Positions 26,712 to 36,873 are shown, counted from the stretch's first letter. The stretch: DNA of 64,000 bases from Pseudomonas sp. R76 (GCF_009834565.1 NZ_CP019428.1:6448001-6512000); one strand, 5' to 3'. The notes: generated by a model from the sequence alone, not told the origin. Translations and numbers: made by a program.

Positions 26712-29425
26712 CCGGCCTGGCGCTGCACGCCACCGGCATCAACCACCGCTACGGCAAGCAACAGGCACTGGTCGACATCGCCTTCAGCCTGCCCGCGGGT
26801 ACGCGCTGCGGGCTGATCGGCCCGGATGGCGCGGGCAAGTCGAGCCTGCTGGGGTTGATCGCCGGGGTTAAAAAGCTGCAGGCAGGCCAGCTTGAGGTGC
26901 TCGGCGGCTCCATCGAAGACCGTCGCCATCGCAACAGCCTCTACCCGCGCATCGCCTTCATGCCCCAAGGCCTGGGCGGCAACCTGTATCCCGAATTGTC
27001 CATCAGCGAGAACATCCGTTTCTTCGCCACGCTGTTTGGCCTGTCGAAAGCCGATTGCGAACAGCGCATGCACAACTTGCTGCTGGCCACCGACCTCGCG
27101 CGCTTCGCCGAGCGACCGGCCGGAAAGTTGTCCGGCGGTATGAAACAGAAGCTCGGTTTGTGCTGCGCGCTGATCCACGACCCGGACCTGTTGATCCTCG
27201 ACGAACCCACTACCGGCGTCGACCCACTGTCGCGCCGGCGCTTCTGGGAATTGGTCGACAGCGTACGCCGCGAACGCCCGCAACTGACGCTGCTGGTGGC
27301 CACGGCCTACATGGAAGAGGCCGAACAGTTCGAGCATTGCCTGATGCTCGATCGCGGCAAGCTCATTGCCGACGGCCTGAGCAGCGAGCTGGCAGGCGCA
27401 ACACCCAGCGGCAAACTGGATGAAGCCTTCACCCACTTCCAGGGCGACAGCGCCCATAACAACCAGCCACTGGTGATTCCGCCACGCGAAAGCGGCAATA
27501 CCGACATCGCCATCGAAGCTCACGACCTGACCCTGCGCTTTGGTGATTTCACGGCAGTGAACAAGGTCAGCTTCGCGATTGGACGCGGCGAGATCTTTGG
27601 TTTTCTCGGCTCCAACGGCTGCGGCAAAACCACCACGATGAAGGTCCTCACCGGCCTGATGCCGGCCACCGAGGGCAGTGCCACGCTGCTCGGCAACCCG
27701 GTGAATGCCAAGGACCTGGCGACCCGCAAGCGTGTGGGGTTTATGTCGCAGAGTTTCTCGCTGTATGGCGAACTCAGCGTTGTGCAAAACCTGGTACTGC
27801 ATGCGCAACTGTTCGACTTGCCCAAGGCCGATAGCCGCACGCGTATCGATGAGTTGATCCAACGCTTCGCCCTCGGCAGCGTGGCTGAGCAACCTTCCGG
27901 CGAATTACCCCTCGGCCTGCGCCAGCGCCTGTCATTGGCCGTGGCGGTGCTGCATCGCCCGGAAGTGCTGATCCTCGATGAGCCAACTTCGGGCGTCGAC
28001 CCGGCGGCGCGGGATGATTTCTGGCGGCTGCTGATTGAACTGTCCCGCGAGCAGGGCGTGACGATTTTCCTGTCCACCCATTTCATGAACGAAGCCCAGC
28101 GCTGCGACCGCATTTCCCTGATGCACGCGGGCAAGGTGCTGGCGTGTGACACACCCAATGCACTGCAAAAGCAATTCAATGGCGACACCCTGGAAGCTGC
28201 GTTCGTCACCTGCCTGGAGCAGGCCCAAGGCGAACCCGAGCCCGCCGCGCCGAGCAAAACCGTCAGCGAAAGCAGCCCGCCGCCCGTCAGTAAACGCGGC
28301 TTCAGCCTCTCACGGCTATTGGCCGTAGCCAGCCGAGAGGGCAAGGAGCTGCTGCGCGACAAAGTGCGCATGGCCTTTGCCTTGCTCGGGGCGATGTTCA
28401 TGATGGTGATCTTCGGCTACGGGATTTCCCTGGACGTGGAGAATCTGGCTTTCGCCGTCTATGACCAGGACCAGACCCCACAAAGCCGCGCCTACCTCGA
28501 AGCCTTCCGCAGTTCGCGCTACTTCGCCGAGCAGGCGCCGATTCGCGATGCGAGCGAACTGCACCGGCGCCTGCAACGCTCGGAAATCAAATTGGCCCTG
28601 GAAGTCCCGCCGGGTTTTGGCCGCGACCTGTACGCCGGCCGCCAACCCACCGTGGCCGCATGGATCGACGGTGGCATGCCGTTTCGCGCGGAAACCAGCC
28701 GTAACTATGTGGAAGCCGTCCATCAAGGCAACCTTCAGCAACTCGCCGAACTGAGCAGCCTGCCCCACAGCAACCAAGCCGCCGCCAAGCTGGAAACACG
28801 TTTTCGCTACAACCAGGACGTGGTCAGCGTGAATGCCATCGGCCCCGGCGTGATGGCGCTGATCCTGGCGTTTATTCCGGCGATGCTCACTGCACTGGGC
28901 ATCGTGCGTGAAAAAGAGCTGGGCTCGATCACTAACTTCTACGCCACGCCACTGACCCGCCTGGAGTTCCTGCTGGGCAAACAGGCGCCGTACCTGGCCG
29001 TGAGCCTGGTCAACCTGGCGCTGTTGGTGGCGATGAACCGCTGGCTGTTCGGTGTGCCGTTCAAGGGCAGCGGCCTGGCGTTGGCATTCGGCGGCCTGCT
29101 GTATGTGCTGGCCACCACCAGCATGGGCTTGTTGATTTCGGCGTTCACGCGCACGCAGATCGCGGCGATCCTCGGCACCATGATCATCACCAGCCTGCCG
29201 ACCATCCAGTTCTCGGGGCTGATCGTGCCGCGCTCATCCCTGGAAGGCGCGGCCGCAGCGATGGGCATGCTGTTTCCGGCCGGGCATTTCCTGGACATCG
29301 CCGTGGGCACGTTCACCAAGGCCCTGGACCTGCGCCAGTTATGGCCGCAGTGCCTGGCGCTGTTCGGGTTTTTTGTCGGGTTCACCGGGCTGAGCCTGAT
29401 CATGCTCAAGAAGCAGGAGGCCTGA
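26708..29425 (+). CDS. rbbA: RbbA-type ABC transporter: two ATPase domains fused to an ABC-2 permease
   Basis: The 905-residue protein has two ABC ATPase domains. The first has Walker A GPDGAGKS (38-45), signature LSGGMKQ (about 142) and LLILDEPTTGVDPLSRR. The second has Walker A GSNGCGKT (301-308), a weak signature (PSGELPLGLRQR) and LILDEPTSGVDPAARD. The ABC-2 permease part (about 540-905) holds about six membrane segments with a large periplasmic loop. E. coli RbbA has the same build and has been described as ribosome-associated, but its neighbours here suggest export. The degenerate second signature is usual for asymmetric pairs. Confidence 0.93.
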   Translation: MTGLALHATGINHRYGKQQALVDIAFSLPAGTRCGLIGPDGAGKSSLLGLIAGVKKLQAGQLEVLGGSIEDRRHRNSLYPRIAFMPQGLGGNLYPELSISENIRFFATLFGLSKADCEQRMHNLLLATDLARFAERPAGKLSGGMKQKLGLCCALIHDPDLLILDEPTTGVDPLSRRRFWELVDSVRRERPQLTLLVATAYMEEAEQFEHCLMLDRGKLIADGLSSELAGATPSGKLDEAFTHFQGDSAHNNQPLVIPPRESGNTDIAIEAHDLTLRFGDFTAVNKVSFAIGRGEIFGFLGSNGCGKTTTMKVLTGLMPATEGSATLLGNPVNAKDLATRKRVGFMSQSFSLYGELSVVQNLVLHAQLFDLPKADSRTRIDELIQRFALGSVAEQPSGELPLGLRQRLSLAVAVLHRPEVLILDEPTSGVDPAARDDFWRLLIELSREQGVTIFLSTHFMNEAQRCDRISLMHAGKVLACDTPNALQKQFNGDTLEAAFVTCLEQAQGEPEPAAPSKTVSESSPPPVSKRGFSLSRLLAVASREGKELLRDKVRMAFALLGAMFMMVIFGYGISLDVENLAFAVYDQDQTPQSRAYLEAFRSSRYFAEQAPIRDASELHRRLQRSEIKLALEVPPGFGRDLYAGRQPTVAAWIDGGMPFRAETSRNYVEAVHQGNLQQLAELSSLPHSNQAAAKLETRFRYNQDVVSVNAIGPGVMALILAFIPAMLTALGIVREKELGSITNFYATPLTRLEFLLGKQAPYLAVSLVNLALLVAMNRWLFGVPFKGSGLALAFGGLLYVLATTSMGLLISAFTRTQIAAILGTMIITSLPTIQFSGLIVPRSSLEGAAAAMGMLFPAGHFLDIAVGTFTKALDLRQLWPQCLALFGFFVGFTGLSLIMLKKQEA

Positions 29426-30543
29426 TGCACAAGCTCGCTCATATCCTGCGCCTGGGCCTCAAGGAACTCACCAGCCTGCGTCACGACAGTGTATTGCTGC
29501 TGTTTCTGGCCTACGCCTTTACGGTCGCAATCTATATGCCCGCCGCCGGCTCGGTAATTGGGGTGCACAACGCCAGTGTGGCGTTTGTCGATGAAGACCA
29601 CAGCGCGCTCTCGCGGCAGATGGCCGAGGCGTTGCAACCGCCCGAATTCCAGCCGCCTGCGCCGCTGGCCTACGACCAACTGGACAAGGTCATGGACAGT
29701 GGCGAGTACACCTTTGTGATCAATGTGCCGGCCAATTTTCAGGCTGACCTGTTAGCGGGTCGCCAGCCGGGTGTGCAGGTCAACGTGGATGCCACGGCTA
29801 TGAGCCAGGCATTTATGGGCGCGGGGTATATCGGCCGGATTTTCCAGCGCGAGTTGCTCAACTACAGCGGCCAGGCCGACGCCAGCCAGAAGGCACCCGC
29901 ACTGCTCACCACCCGCGCGCTGTTCAATACCAACCTGGAAGGCGGCTGGTTCCTGGCGGTGATCCAGATCGTCAACAACATCACCATCCTCGCCATCGTG
30001 CTCACCGGCACCGCGCTGCTGCGCGAACGTGAGCACGGCACGCTCGACCATCTGCTGGTGCTGCCGCTGACCGCGCTGGAAATCATGCTGGCGAAAATCT
30101 GGAGCAACATGCTGGTGGTGGTGCTGTGTACGTGGCTGTCGCTGGAGCTGGTGGTCAAAGGCTTGCTCGGTGTGCCGTTGGCCGGATCGCTGAGCCTGTT
30201 TCTGTTTGTGACGGCACTGTATCTGTTTGCGAGTACCGCGCTGGGGATCTTCCTCGCCACCCTGGCGCGCTCGACGCCGCAGTTCGGCTTGCTGGCGATT
30301 CCGGTGATTATCCCGATGCTGTTGCTGTCGGGCGGTAGCACGCCGTTGGACAGCATGCCCGAGTGGTTGCAGTGGGTGATGCAGGGCTCGCCGTCGACGC
30401 ACTTTGTGAGTTTGAGCGCGGCGATTCTGTTCAGGGATGCGGGCGTGAGTGTGGTGTGGCCGGATTTGCTGGCGCTGGCGGGGATTGGGTTAGTGTTTTT
30501 TGCGGTGGCGTTGGCCAGGTTTCGCAAGAGCCTGGCGTCTTAA
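29425..30543 (+). CDS. yhhJ: ABC-2 type permease (YhhJ-like)
   Basis: ATG 29425 shares one base with the TGA of rbbA (TGATG), showing coupling. The 372-residue protein starts MHKLAHILRLGLKELTSLRH and has one membrane span, a large periplasmic region with the NVDATAMSQAFMGAGYIGRI segment, and then five spans (about 185-365) containing LLREREHGTLDHLLVLPLT, the ABC-2 signature loop. It would pair with the permease part of RbbA. Together with the HlyD adaptor it forms a drug- or lipid-type exporter of unknown substrate. Confidence 0.93.
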   Translation: MHKLAHILRLGLKELTSLRHDSVLLLFLAYAFTVAIYMPAAGSVIGVHNASVAFVDEDHSALSRQMAEALQPPEFQPPAPLAYDQLDKVMDSGEYTFVINVPANFQADLLAGRQPGVQVNVDATAMSQAFMGAGYIGRIFQRELLNYSGQADASQKAPALLTTRALFNTNLEGGWFLAVIQIVNNITILAIVLTGTALLREREHGTLDHLLVLPLTALEIMLAKIWSNMLVVVLCTWLSLELVVKGLLGVPLAGSLSLFLFVTALYLFASTALGIFLATLARSTPQFGLLAIPVIIPMLLLSGGSTPLDSMPEWLQWVMQGSPSTHFVSLSAAILFRDAGVSVVWPDLLALAGIGLVFFAVALARFRKSLAS

Positions 30544-30558
30544 TTGTGAAGAGCGGGC

Positions 30559-30588
30559 TTGTCGTGGCGAGCGGGCTTGCCACGACAA
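30559..30588. repeat. REP-like hairpin
   Basis: Ten-base arms TTGTCGTGGC/GCCACGACAA surround GAGCGGGCTT. This is a third REP-like subtype, the same GTGGCGAGCGGGCTTGCC core as the long element at 60844-60975. It may act as terminator after yhhJ. Confidence 0.85.
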
Positions 30589-30612
30589 ACCGACTCCTAC
30601 ACAGACTGCGGG

Positions 30613-31020
30613 TTACTGAATGATCAAGTTGTTGAACAACAAATCTTCCACCATCGGCTTGCCGGTTTCGTCGTTCATCACTTGCTGCGTTTGCTTCAGG
30701 GCTTCCTGGCGCAGTTTTTCTTTGCCTTCAACGGTGCTCATGGCCTCGTTGGTCTGCTGGGTAAACAGCGCCACCAGTTGGTTACGGATCAACGCATCGT
30801 TGGCTTTGACCGCGGCAGCAGCTTCAGGCCCGGTCACGCGCAGGGCGATGTCAGCCTTGAACACCTTGAGCTTTGCGCTGCCGTCCAGGCCGTAGTTACC
30901 CACGAACGGCGGCGTCAGGCTGATGTAGCTGACCTTCGGCGCTTCGCCTTCTTTCGCTTCTTCCGCCTGGGCTGCCATCGGCAAGGTCAGGGCGAGCATC
31001 AACAGGATCCAAGCTTTCAC
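30613..31020 (-). CDS. Orphan FliL-like secreted protein
   Basis: The 135-residue protein starts with a cleavable signal peptide (MKAWILLMLALTLPMAAQAE). It continues KVSYISLTPPFVGNYGLDG and ends VEDLLFNNLIIQ, which match the periplasmic domain of FliL. FliL itself is membrane anchored, a stator partner at the flagellar base; this protein instead appears to be released to the periplasm. No flagellar gene is near. Probable FliL paralogue of unknown role. Confidence 0.82.
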   Translation of the reverse strand: MKAWILLMLALTLPMAAQAEEAKEGEAPKVSYISLTPPFVGNYGLDGSAKLKVFKADIALRVTGPEAAAAVKANDALIRNQLVALFTQQTNEAMSTVEGKEKLRQEALKQTQQVMNDETGKPMVEDLLFNNLIIQ

Positions 31021-31170
31021 GGTTCATTCCTCAAATTCGGTTGCCGGGTAGCATAACGCTAGCAAGGCTGAGCACAAGCTTATGGCGACTTATCAGGCCC
31101 GGGCATGCTCGTTGACCCACGGGCGTACCCTCCTACACTTATCGGCCACGACACCAAAAGGAATAGCCCG

Positions 31171-32148
31171 ATGAAAGCTGTGCTGTGCAAAGCCTTCGGC
31201 CCCGCCGAAACCCTGGTGCTGGAAGAGATCGCCAGCCCCGCGATCAAGAAGAACGAAATCCTGCTGGACGTGCACGCGGCCGGGGTGAATTTTCCGGACA
31301 CGCTGATCATCGAGGGCAAATACCAATTCAAGCCGCCCTTCCCTTTCTCGCCGGGTGGCGAAGCGGCGGGCGTGGTCAGTGAAGTGGGCGAGAAGGTCAG
31401 TCACCTGAAAGTCGGTGACCGGGTCATGGCCCTGACCGGCTGGGGCAGCTTTGCCGAGCAGGTCGCGGTGCCTGGTTATAACGTGCTGCCGATCCCGCCG
31501 AGCATGGATTTCAACACCGCCGCCGCCTTCAGCATGACCTACGGCACCTCGATACATGCGCTGAAACAGCGGGCCAACCTGCAACCCGGCGAAACCCTGT
31601 TGGTGCTCGGTGCCTCCGGTGGCGTAGGCCTGGCCGCCGTGGAAATCGGCAAAGCCATGGGCGCCCGCGTGATCGCCGCCGCCAGCAGCGCCGACAAACT
31701 GGCCGTGGCCAAGGCCGCCGGTGCGGATGAGCTGATCAATTACAGCGAAGCCAGCCTGAAGGATGAGATCAAGCGCCTGACCGACGGCAACGGTGTCGAT
31801 GTGATCTACGACCCGGTCGGCGGCGACCTGTTTGACCAGGCCGTGCGCGGCATTGCCTGGAACGGCCGCCTGTTGGTGGTCGGTTTTGCCAGCGGACGCA
31901 TTCCCGAGCTGCCGGTGAACCTGGCGCTGCTCAAGGGCGCGTCGGTGGTTGGGGTGTTCTGGGGCTCGTTCGCCCAGCGCCAGCCGCAGGACAATGCGGC
32001 GAACTTCCAGCAGTTGTTTACTTGGTACGCCGAGGGGAAATTGAAGCCGCTGGTGTCGCAGGTGTATCCGCTGGAGCAGGCGGCACAGGCGATTAATGAC
32101 TTGGGGCAGCGCAGGGCTGTCGGAAAGGTTGTCGTCCAGACCCGCTAA
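31171..32148 (+). CDS. NADPH:quinone oxidoreductase / zinc-free alcohol dehydrogenase (MDR family)
   Basis: ATG 31171 (MKAVLCKAFGPAETLVLEEI) is preceded by AAAAGGAA. The 325-residue protein shows the QOR-type substrate domain (AAGVNFPDTLIIEGKYQFKP), the NADP Rossmann motif LLVLGASGGVGLAAVEIGKA (about 142-161) and DVIYDPVGGDLFDQAVRGIA. It lacks the zinc-ligand pattern of true alcohol dehydrogenases. It likely reduces quinones or enones with NADPH. It stands alone and ends at a REPIN. Confidence 0.92.
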   Translation: MKAVLCKAFGPAETLVLEEIASPAIKKNEILLDVHAAGVNFPDTLIIEGKYQFKPPFPFSPGGEAAGVVSEVGEKVSHLKVGDRVMALTGWGSFAEQVAVPGYNVLPIPPSMDFNTAAAFSMTYGTSIHALKQRANLQPGETLLVLGASGGVGLAAVEIGKAMGARVIAAASSADKLAVAKAAGADELINYSEASLKDEIKRLTDGNGVDVIYDPVGGDLFDQAVRGIAWNGRLLVVGFASGRIPELPVNLALLKGASVVGVFWGSFAQRQPQDNAANFQQLFTWYAEGKLKPLVSQVYPLEQAAQAINDLGQRRAVGKVVVQTR

Positions 32149-32169
32149 TCGATTTGAAATGCAATCCAA

Positions 32170-32257
32170 TGTGGGAGCTGGCTTGCCTGCGATAGCGGTG
32201 GGTCAGCCAAACACACTTAGCTGGCAGACCGCAATCGCAGGCAAGCCAGCTCCCACA
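32170..32257. repeat. REPIN (inverted REP pair)
   Basis: Perfect 24-base arms 32170-32193 and 32234-32257 (TGTGGGAGCTGGCTTGCCTG...) lie between the oxidoreductase gene and glpT. They belong to the same subtype as the element at 2703. Confidence 0.93.
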
Positions 32258-32312
32258 GTTGATCTCCATGGGCCTTGGGCACTGATACCGACCCACACTT
32301 ATCTATTCGCGA

Positions 32313-32332
32313 CATGTTCATAAGAGAACATG
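32313..32332 (+). promoter_or_regulatory. GlpR-like operator 1
   Basis: CATGTTCATAAGAGAACATG is a palindrome with outer halves CATGTTC/GAACATG. It closely resembles the GlpR consensus ATGTTCGATAACGAACAT. It lies about 108-127 bases upstream of glpT. Confidence 0.65.
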
Positions 32333-32377
32333 CAATTGCTCCCATTTCCTGTGTTTGCGGATAAGAGGCGATGCTAT

Positions 32378-32391
32378 TTTCGGTAACGAAA
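32378..32391 (+). promoter_or_regulatory. GlpR-like operator 2
   Basis: TTTCGGTAACGAAA is a near palindrome that matches the inner half of the GlpR consensus. It lies about 49-62 bases before the glpT start. With the first site it suggests two-site control by GlpR, whose gene is outside the window. Confidence 0.6.
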
Positions 32392-32439
32392 CTGTAACAT
32401 TCGCATCCGCAGTCAAAACAAGAAATTTGGAGCTCTTGA

Positions 32440-33789
32440 ATGTTTGCTTTCTTTCGTCCTGCCGCACATCAGGCGCCTCTGCCTGAAGAAAAAATAGACA
32501 GCACTTACCGACGCCTGCGCTGGCAGATTTTCGCCGGTATTTTCTTCGGCTACGCCGGTTATTACCTAGTGCGTAAAAACTTTTCCTTGGCTGTCCCGGA
32601 CTTATTGGCACAGGGTTATACAAAAGGGCAACTGGGTACGGCGGTATCGGCAATTGCTATCGCCTATGGCTTGTCCAAGTTCCTCATGGGGATTGTGTCC
32701 GACCGCTCAAACCCTCGTTACTTTCTACCCTTCGGCCTGGTGATGTCCGCCGCTGTGATGTTCATTTTCGGTTTCGCACCCTGGGCAACGTCCAGTGTCG
32801 CCATAATGTTCACTTTGTTATTTATCAACGGCTGGGCTCAAGGCATGGGTTGGCCGCCAAGCGGGCGAACAATGGTGCACTGGTGGTCGCAGAAGGAACG
32901 TGGCCGCGTTGTTTCGGTTTGGAATACCGCCCACAACATCGGCGGTGGGCTGATAGGCCCACTCGCGATTCTGGGCATGGGCTGGTTTAACGACTGGCAT
33001 AGCAAATTCTACGTACCGGCCGCCGTAGCACTGCTGGTCGCAGTATTTGCATTTATTGTGATGCGCGATACACCTCAATCGACAGGCCTACCGCCCATCG
33101 AGAAGTACAAGAATGACTATCCGGAAGGCTACGACGCCAGCCACGAAGACGAATTCAGCGCCAAAGACATTTTTTTCAAATACGTGCTACGTAACAAAAT
33201 GCTCTGGTTCATCGCTTTGGCGAACGTGTTCGTCTATCTGCTGCGCTACGGCATTCTGGACTGGGCGCCGACATACCTCAAAGAGGTCAAGCACTTCGAC
33301 TTTAACAGTTCATCGTGGGCGTACTTCGTCTATGAGTGGGCAGGTATTCCTGGCACGCTCCTGTGCGGTTGGATGTCAGACAAGGTCTTTCGTGGCAACC
33401 GCGGCTTGACCGGAATGGTGTTCATGGCATTGGTGACCGTTGCGACGATCGTTTACTGGCTGAACCCGCCGGGCAACCCAATGATCGATATCATTTCGTT
33501 GTTCGCGATCGGTTTCTTGATCTACGGCCCTGTGATGTTAGTTGGCTTACAAGCACTGGAACTGGTTCCCAAGAAGGCAGCAGGCACGGCGGCAGGTTTC
33601 ACCGGCCTGTTCGGTTATTTGGGCGGTTCGGTCGCAGCTAGCGCACTGATGGGTTATACCGTGGACTTCTTTGGCTGGGACGGAGGATTCATTCTTCTGG
33701 TCGTTGCTTGTGTGCTGGCTATGGCCTTCCTGGCGCCCACCCTGGGTCACAAGAACGTAGCCAGCCAGTCTCGCGAAGTGCAAGCCTAA
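32440..33789 (+). CDS. glpT: Glycerol-3-phosphate transporter
   Basis: The 449-residue MFS protein has about twelve spans. It shows the GlpT/UhpT signatures [15 protein letters not shown] (about residue 45, substrate-binding Arg) and [14 protein letters not shown] (second binding Arg, about 270), plus [20 protein letters not shown]. It exchanges glycerol-3-phosphate for inorganic phosphate across the inner membrane. The ATG 32440 follows TTTGGAGCT. Codon choice looks less GC-biased than in its neighbours. Two GlpR-like palindromes upstream suggest induction by glycerol-3-phosphate. Its stop overlaps the converging ChaC gene by four bases. Confidence 0.95.
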   Translation: MFAFFRPAAHQAPLPEEKIDSTYRRLRWQIFAGIFFGYAGYYLVRKNFSLAVPDLLAQGYTKGQLGTAVSAIAIAYGLSKFLMGIVSDRSNPRYFLPFGLVMSAAVMFIFGFAPWATSSVAIMFTLLFINGWAQGMGWPPSGRTMVHWWSQKERGRVVSVWNTAHNIGGGLIGPLAILGMGWFNDWHSKFYVPAAVALLVAVFAFIVMRDTPQSTGLPPIEKYKNDYPEGYDASHEDEFSAKDIFFKYVLRNKMLWFIALANVFVYLLRYGILDWAPTYLKEVKHFDFNSSSWAYFVYEWAGIPGTLLCGWMSDKVFRGNRGLTGMVFMALVTVATIVYWLNPPGNPMIDIISLFAIGFLIYGPVMLVGLQALELVPKKAAGTAAGFTGLFGYLGGSVAASALMGYTVDFFGWDGGFILLVVACVLAMAFLAPTLGHKNVASQSREVQA

Positions 33790-34433
33790 TCAGACTTTGA
33801 TTGGCACCGCTTGAGCCGCGCCTCCAGGCTTTTATCTGGCATGGCGTGGCTACGCAGGGCGTTAACGGTTTGCTCGACATAATCGCGCGTAGTGCCGTAA
33901 CGCCCGCAAGCGCTTTCCAGCACGTGGTTAAGCACGATATCGGGCAAGTTGCCGGCGTAGCTGGGCAAATGCCGCTCCAACACAAACCCCAACGCCTGCA
34001 CCTGAGTGCCATCTTCCAGACGGCAGTTGAGCCAGTGTGGCCGGTAAGAAGGGTAAGGCATCTCGCGCTGCCATAAGGCGTAAAGAGAGGCCTCCAGTTG
34101 ATCGTCCGGCAAGCGGTAGGCAAACCCGCTGCAGGAACCGCCGCGATCCAGCCCGAACACCAAACCCGGTGACTCCGGCGTGCCCCGGTGCTCGTGGGAC
34201 CACAAGTACAAGCCCCGATGATAGCCGTGAACCCGTGCACGCATGCGCTGGGTCGACGAGCATTCGGGGCGCCAGATCAGCGAACCATAAGCGAACAGCC
34301 AGACCGGCCCACCCTTATGCTTGGCCATGGTGGCCTGCATCGAACTCATCAATTGCTCGTGAGTAAGTTGCGGCCCCAAACCGAGCCGCGGAGGGTAAGC
34401 CAATTGCAAAAGATCGGTTTCAATAACGGTCAT
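33786..34433 (-). CDS. chaC: ChaC-type gamma-glutamylcyclotransferase
   Basis: ATG 34431-34433 ([20 protein letters not shown]) gives 215 residues. [13 protein letters not shown] at about 45-57 is the BtrG/ChaC nucleotide-like loop. [16 protein letters not shown] has the likely catalytic Glu (about 124), and [13 protein letters not shown] matches the family. ChaC enzymes cleave glutathione to 5-oxoproline and Cys-Gly in the cytoplasm. It converges on glpT with a four-base overlap. Confidence 0.9.
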   Translation of the reverse strand: MTVIETDLLQLAYPPRLGLGPQLTHEQLMSSMQATMAKHKGGPVWLFAYGSLIWRPECSSTQRMRARVHGYHRGLYLWSHEHRGTPESPGLVFGLDRGGSCSGFAYRLPDDQLEASLYALWQREMPYPSYRPHWLNCRLEDGTQVQALGFVLERHLPSYAGNLPDIVLNHVLESACGRYGTTRDYVEQTVNALRSHAMPDKSLEARLKRCQSKSD

Positions 34434-34485
34434 GGCGGATCGCTTAGGTCTCCTGTGTGACTGCAAATGTTGCTATGAGAAGCTA

Positions 34486-36873
34486 TTACCAGTTGTAAGC
34501 AACTTTACCGTAATAGAACGCGCCGCTGTAACCGTACGGCGAAAAAGTGCTATAGGCGAGGTTGCCGCCGCTGCTGGCGTAAGCATTGACCTTCTCCGGG
34601 TATTTGTCGGTAACGTTGTCGCCGCCCAGGGTGAAGGTCCAGTTCTTCAGCTTGTAGTCCGCCGACACGTCCAGCACCCACGCGGCCTTGAAGGTCTGGT
34701 CGTTGACTTTGTCGGCCTGGTAACTGGTGAACTCACCATAGCGCACCAGGTTGCTGTGCAGCGCCCAATTGCCATAGGTGAAATCGTTACCCAGGCTAAG
34801 TTTGTGCTGCGGGGTGGTGTCGCCGAGCAAACCGATCCGCTCGCGACGGTCCACTCGCACCAGGTTGGCACCCAGGCTGTCCAGAATGGCCGGGTTGGCC
34901 TTCACGTCCGTCACTTTGGTGTGGTTGTAGTTGTAGCCTACGGTGCTGTTCCAACGGATGCCGTTATCGAACTGGTAGCGATAGTTGGCCACCAGATCGA
35001 CGCCGTCGGTGCTGGTGTCTGTGGCATTGGTGAAGTAGCGCGCGCTGGTGTAGTTGATGTTGCCGACACCGTTGGCTTGCAGGTACGCAACGGTCGCCGG
35101 GTTCAAGTTGAGGTTGGAGGACAGGCTGATGCGGTCGCGGATGTCGATGCGGTAGACGTCGAGTGTCACGGTCAGGTCATCCGCAGGCTCCAGCACCAGG
35201 CCAAGGCTGTAGTTGCGCGACTTCTCGGCCTTCAGGTCTTCGGCGCCGAGCAGACGGGCGACCTTGCTGTTGGCCGGGAACGTACCCGCTTCCTGAATGG
35301 TGCTGCCAATCAACTGCGACGAGGTGTAGGCAAAGTTCTGCTGGGCCAGCGACGGCGCGCGGAACCCGTTGGAAATACTGCCGCGCAACGCCACTTGCGG
35401 GGTGAAGTCATAACGCGCCGACAGCGAGCCACTGACGTTGGAGCCGAAGTCGCTGTAATCCTCATGCCGCACGGCCGCCGAGGCGCTGAGTTTTTCGGTG
35501 AAGTTGGTTTCCAGGTCCAGGTACTGGGCCCAGTTGTGCCGCGAGCTGCTGCCGGCGTCGGCATCCCGGAAGCCGCCCAGGCCCGAGCTGCCGGTCTGGT
35601 AGTAGGACGCCGGGTCGCCGGCTTCGATTTCATAGCCCTGGCGCAGGTATTCGCCACCCAATGCCACGGACACCGGATACGGCAGGAAACCCACGTCAAA
35701 TTCACGGGACAGGTCCAGGCTGATTTGCTTCTGGTCGTTGCTCAAGGTGCCGTTGTCGAACTTGCGCGGCGTGGCCAGGCCGAGTGAGGTGTTGATGGTT
35801 TCGGTACTCAGCTCGTACTGGTTTTTGCCGTAGTTGGCCGACAGATCGTAATGCCAGTCGTAGGCCAGCAAGCCGCGCAGGCCGACCACCAATGACGTGT
35901 CTTCCAGGTTGCCCTTGATCAGCGGCAGGTAGCCATTGGGGTTGAGCGCGGGGATGTTATTGGACGCATTGCTCGCCCGGTAGAACGCCGCCGTCTCGCC
36001 GCGCCGTTTGCTGTAGCCGCCAAAGGTGTAGAACTCGGCTGCATCGTTGAAGGAATATTCGGAGTTGAACTGGAACTTGCCTTCATTGGTAGCCGGTTCA
36101 CCCTGGCGGAATACACGCTGGCCATAGGTAGTGGAACCCACGCTGCCTGGGCGCAAATCATCGCCGGCGCGGTTGGTGTAGTCGTTGTCGGCACCTTCGC
36201 CCGACACGTTGATAAAGCCGTTGTCGCCCAAGGCAAACCCGGTATTACCGCTGACATTGCGCTGGATGCCGTCACCCTTTTTGTATTCGCCGAACTTGGT
36301 CGAGATCGAGCCGCCATGGTCGGCGTGCTTGAGGATCACGTTGATCACCCCGGCAATTGCATCCGAGCCATAACGCGCGGAGGCGCCATCGCGCAGCACT
36401 TCAATATGGTCGACCGCCGACAGCGGGATGGCATTCAAATCCGCCGGCGCCGAGCCACGGCCCACGGCGCCGCCAAGGTTTACGAAGGCACTGGTGTGAC
36501 GACGTTTACCGTTGACCAGCACCAGTACCTGATCCGGCGACAGGCCGCGCAACTGCGCAGGGCGCACCAGTTCGGCACCGTCTACCAGGCTTGGGCGCGG
36601 GAAGTTGATCGACGGAATCAGGCGCGCCAACACCGCACCCAACTCATCGGAGCCGGTGCTGCGCAAGGTATCGCCGGAAATCACATCGATGGGTGACAGC
36701 GAAGCACTGGCTGTGCGCTCTTGGGCGCGGGTGCCGGTGACGATCACGGTGTCGAGTTTTGGTGCGTCGGCGGTGGCCGTTTCGGCCGCCAGGACTGAGT
36801 TGAATCCCACAGCGGTCAGCAAATTGGCCGACAAAATCGCTGTGTACAGCGCGTGTTTCTTGTAGCTCCCCAT
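34486..36873 (-). CDS. TonB-dependent outer membrane receptor
   Basis: I chose ATG 36871-36873 (MGSYKKHALYTAILSANLLT) because the AAGGGGAG ribosome binding site lies just before it. A signal peptide ends near VLAAE, followed by a TonB box-like DTVIVTG (about 40). The plug domain has LRGLSPDQVLVLVNGKRRHT and VEVLRDGASARYGSDAIAGV-like segments. The 22-strand barrel ends in FYYGKVAYNW with terminal aromatic residues. The 795 residues are complete. The substrate is unknown. It is flanked upstream by a motif shared with tauA, so sulfur-related control is possible. Confidence 0.92.
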   Translation of the reverse strand: MGSYKKHALYTAILSANLLTAVGFNSVLAAETATADAPKLDTVIVTGTRAQERTASASLSPIDVISGDTLRSTGSDELGAVLARLIPSINFPRPSLVDGAELVRPAQLRGLSPDQVLVLVNGKRRHTSAFVNLGGAVGRGSAPADLNAIPLSAVDHIEVLRDGASARYGSDAIAGVINVILKHADHGGSISTKFGEYKKGDGIQRNVSGNTGFALGDNGFINVSGEGADNDYTNRAGDDLRPGSVGSTTYGQRVFRQGEPATNEGKFQFNSEYSFNDAAEFYTFGGYSKRRGETAAFYRASNASNNIPALNPNGYLPLIKGNLEDTSLVVGLRGLLAYDWHYDLSANYGKNQYELSTETINTSLGLATPRKFDNGTLSNDQKQISLDLSREFDVGFLPYPVSVALGGEYLRQGYEIEAGDPASYYQTGSSGLGGFRDADAGSSSRHNWAQYLDLETNFTEKLSASAAVRHEDYSDFGSNVSGSLSARYDFTPQVALRGSISNGFRAPSLAQQNFAYTSSQLIGSTIQEAGTFPANSKVARLLGAEDLKAEKSRNYSLGLVLEPADDLTVTLDVYRIDIRDRISLSSNLNLNPATVAYLQANGVGNINYTSARYFTNATDTSTDGVDLVANYRYQFDNGIRWNSTVGYNYNHTKVTDVKANPAILDSLGANLVRVDRRERIGLLGDTTPQHKLSLGNDFTYGNWALHSNLVRYGEFTSYQADKVNDQTFKAAWVLDVSADYKLKNWTFTLGGDNVTDKYPEKVNAYASSGGNLAYSTFSPYGYSGAFYYGKVAYNW

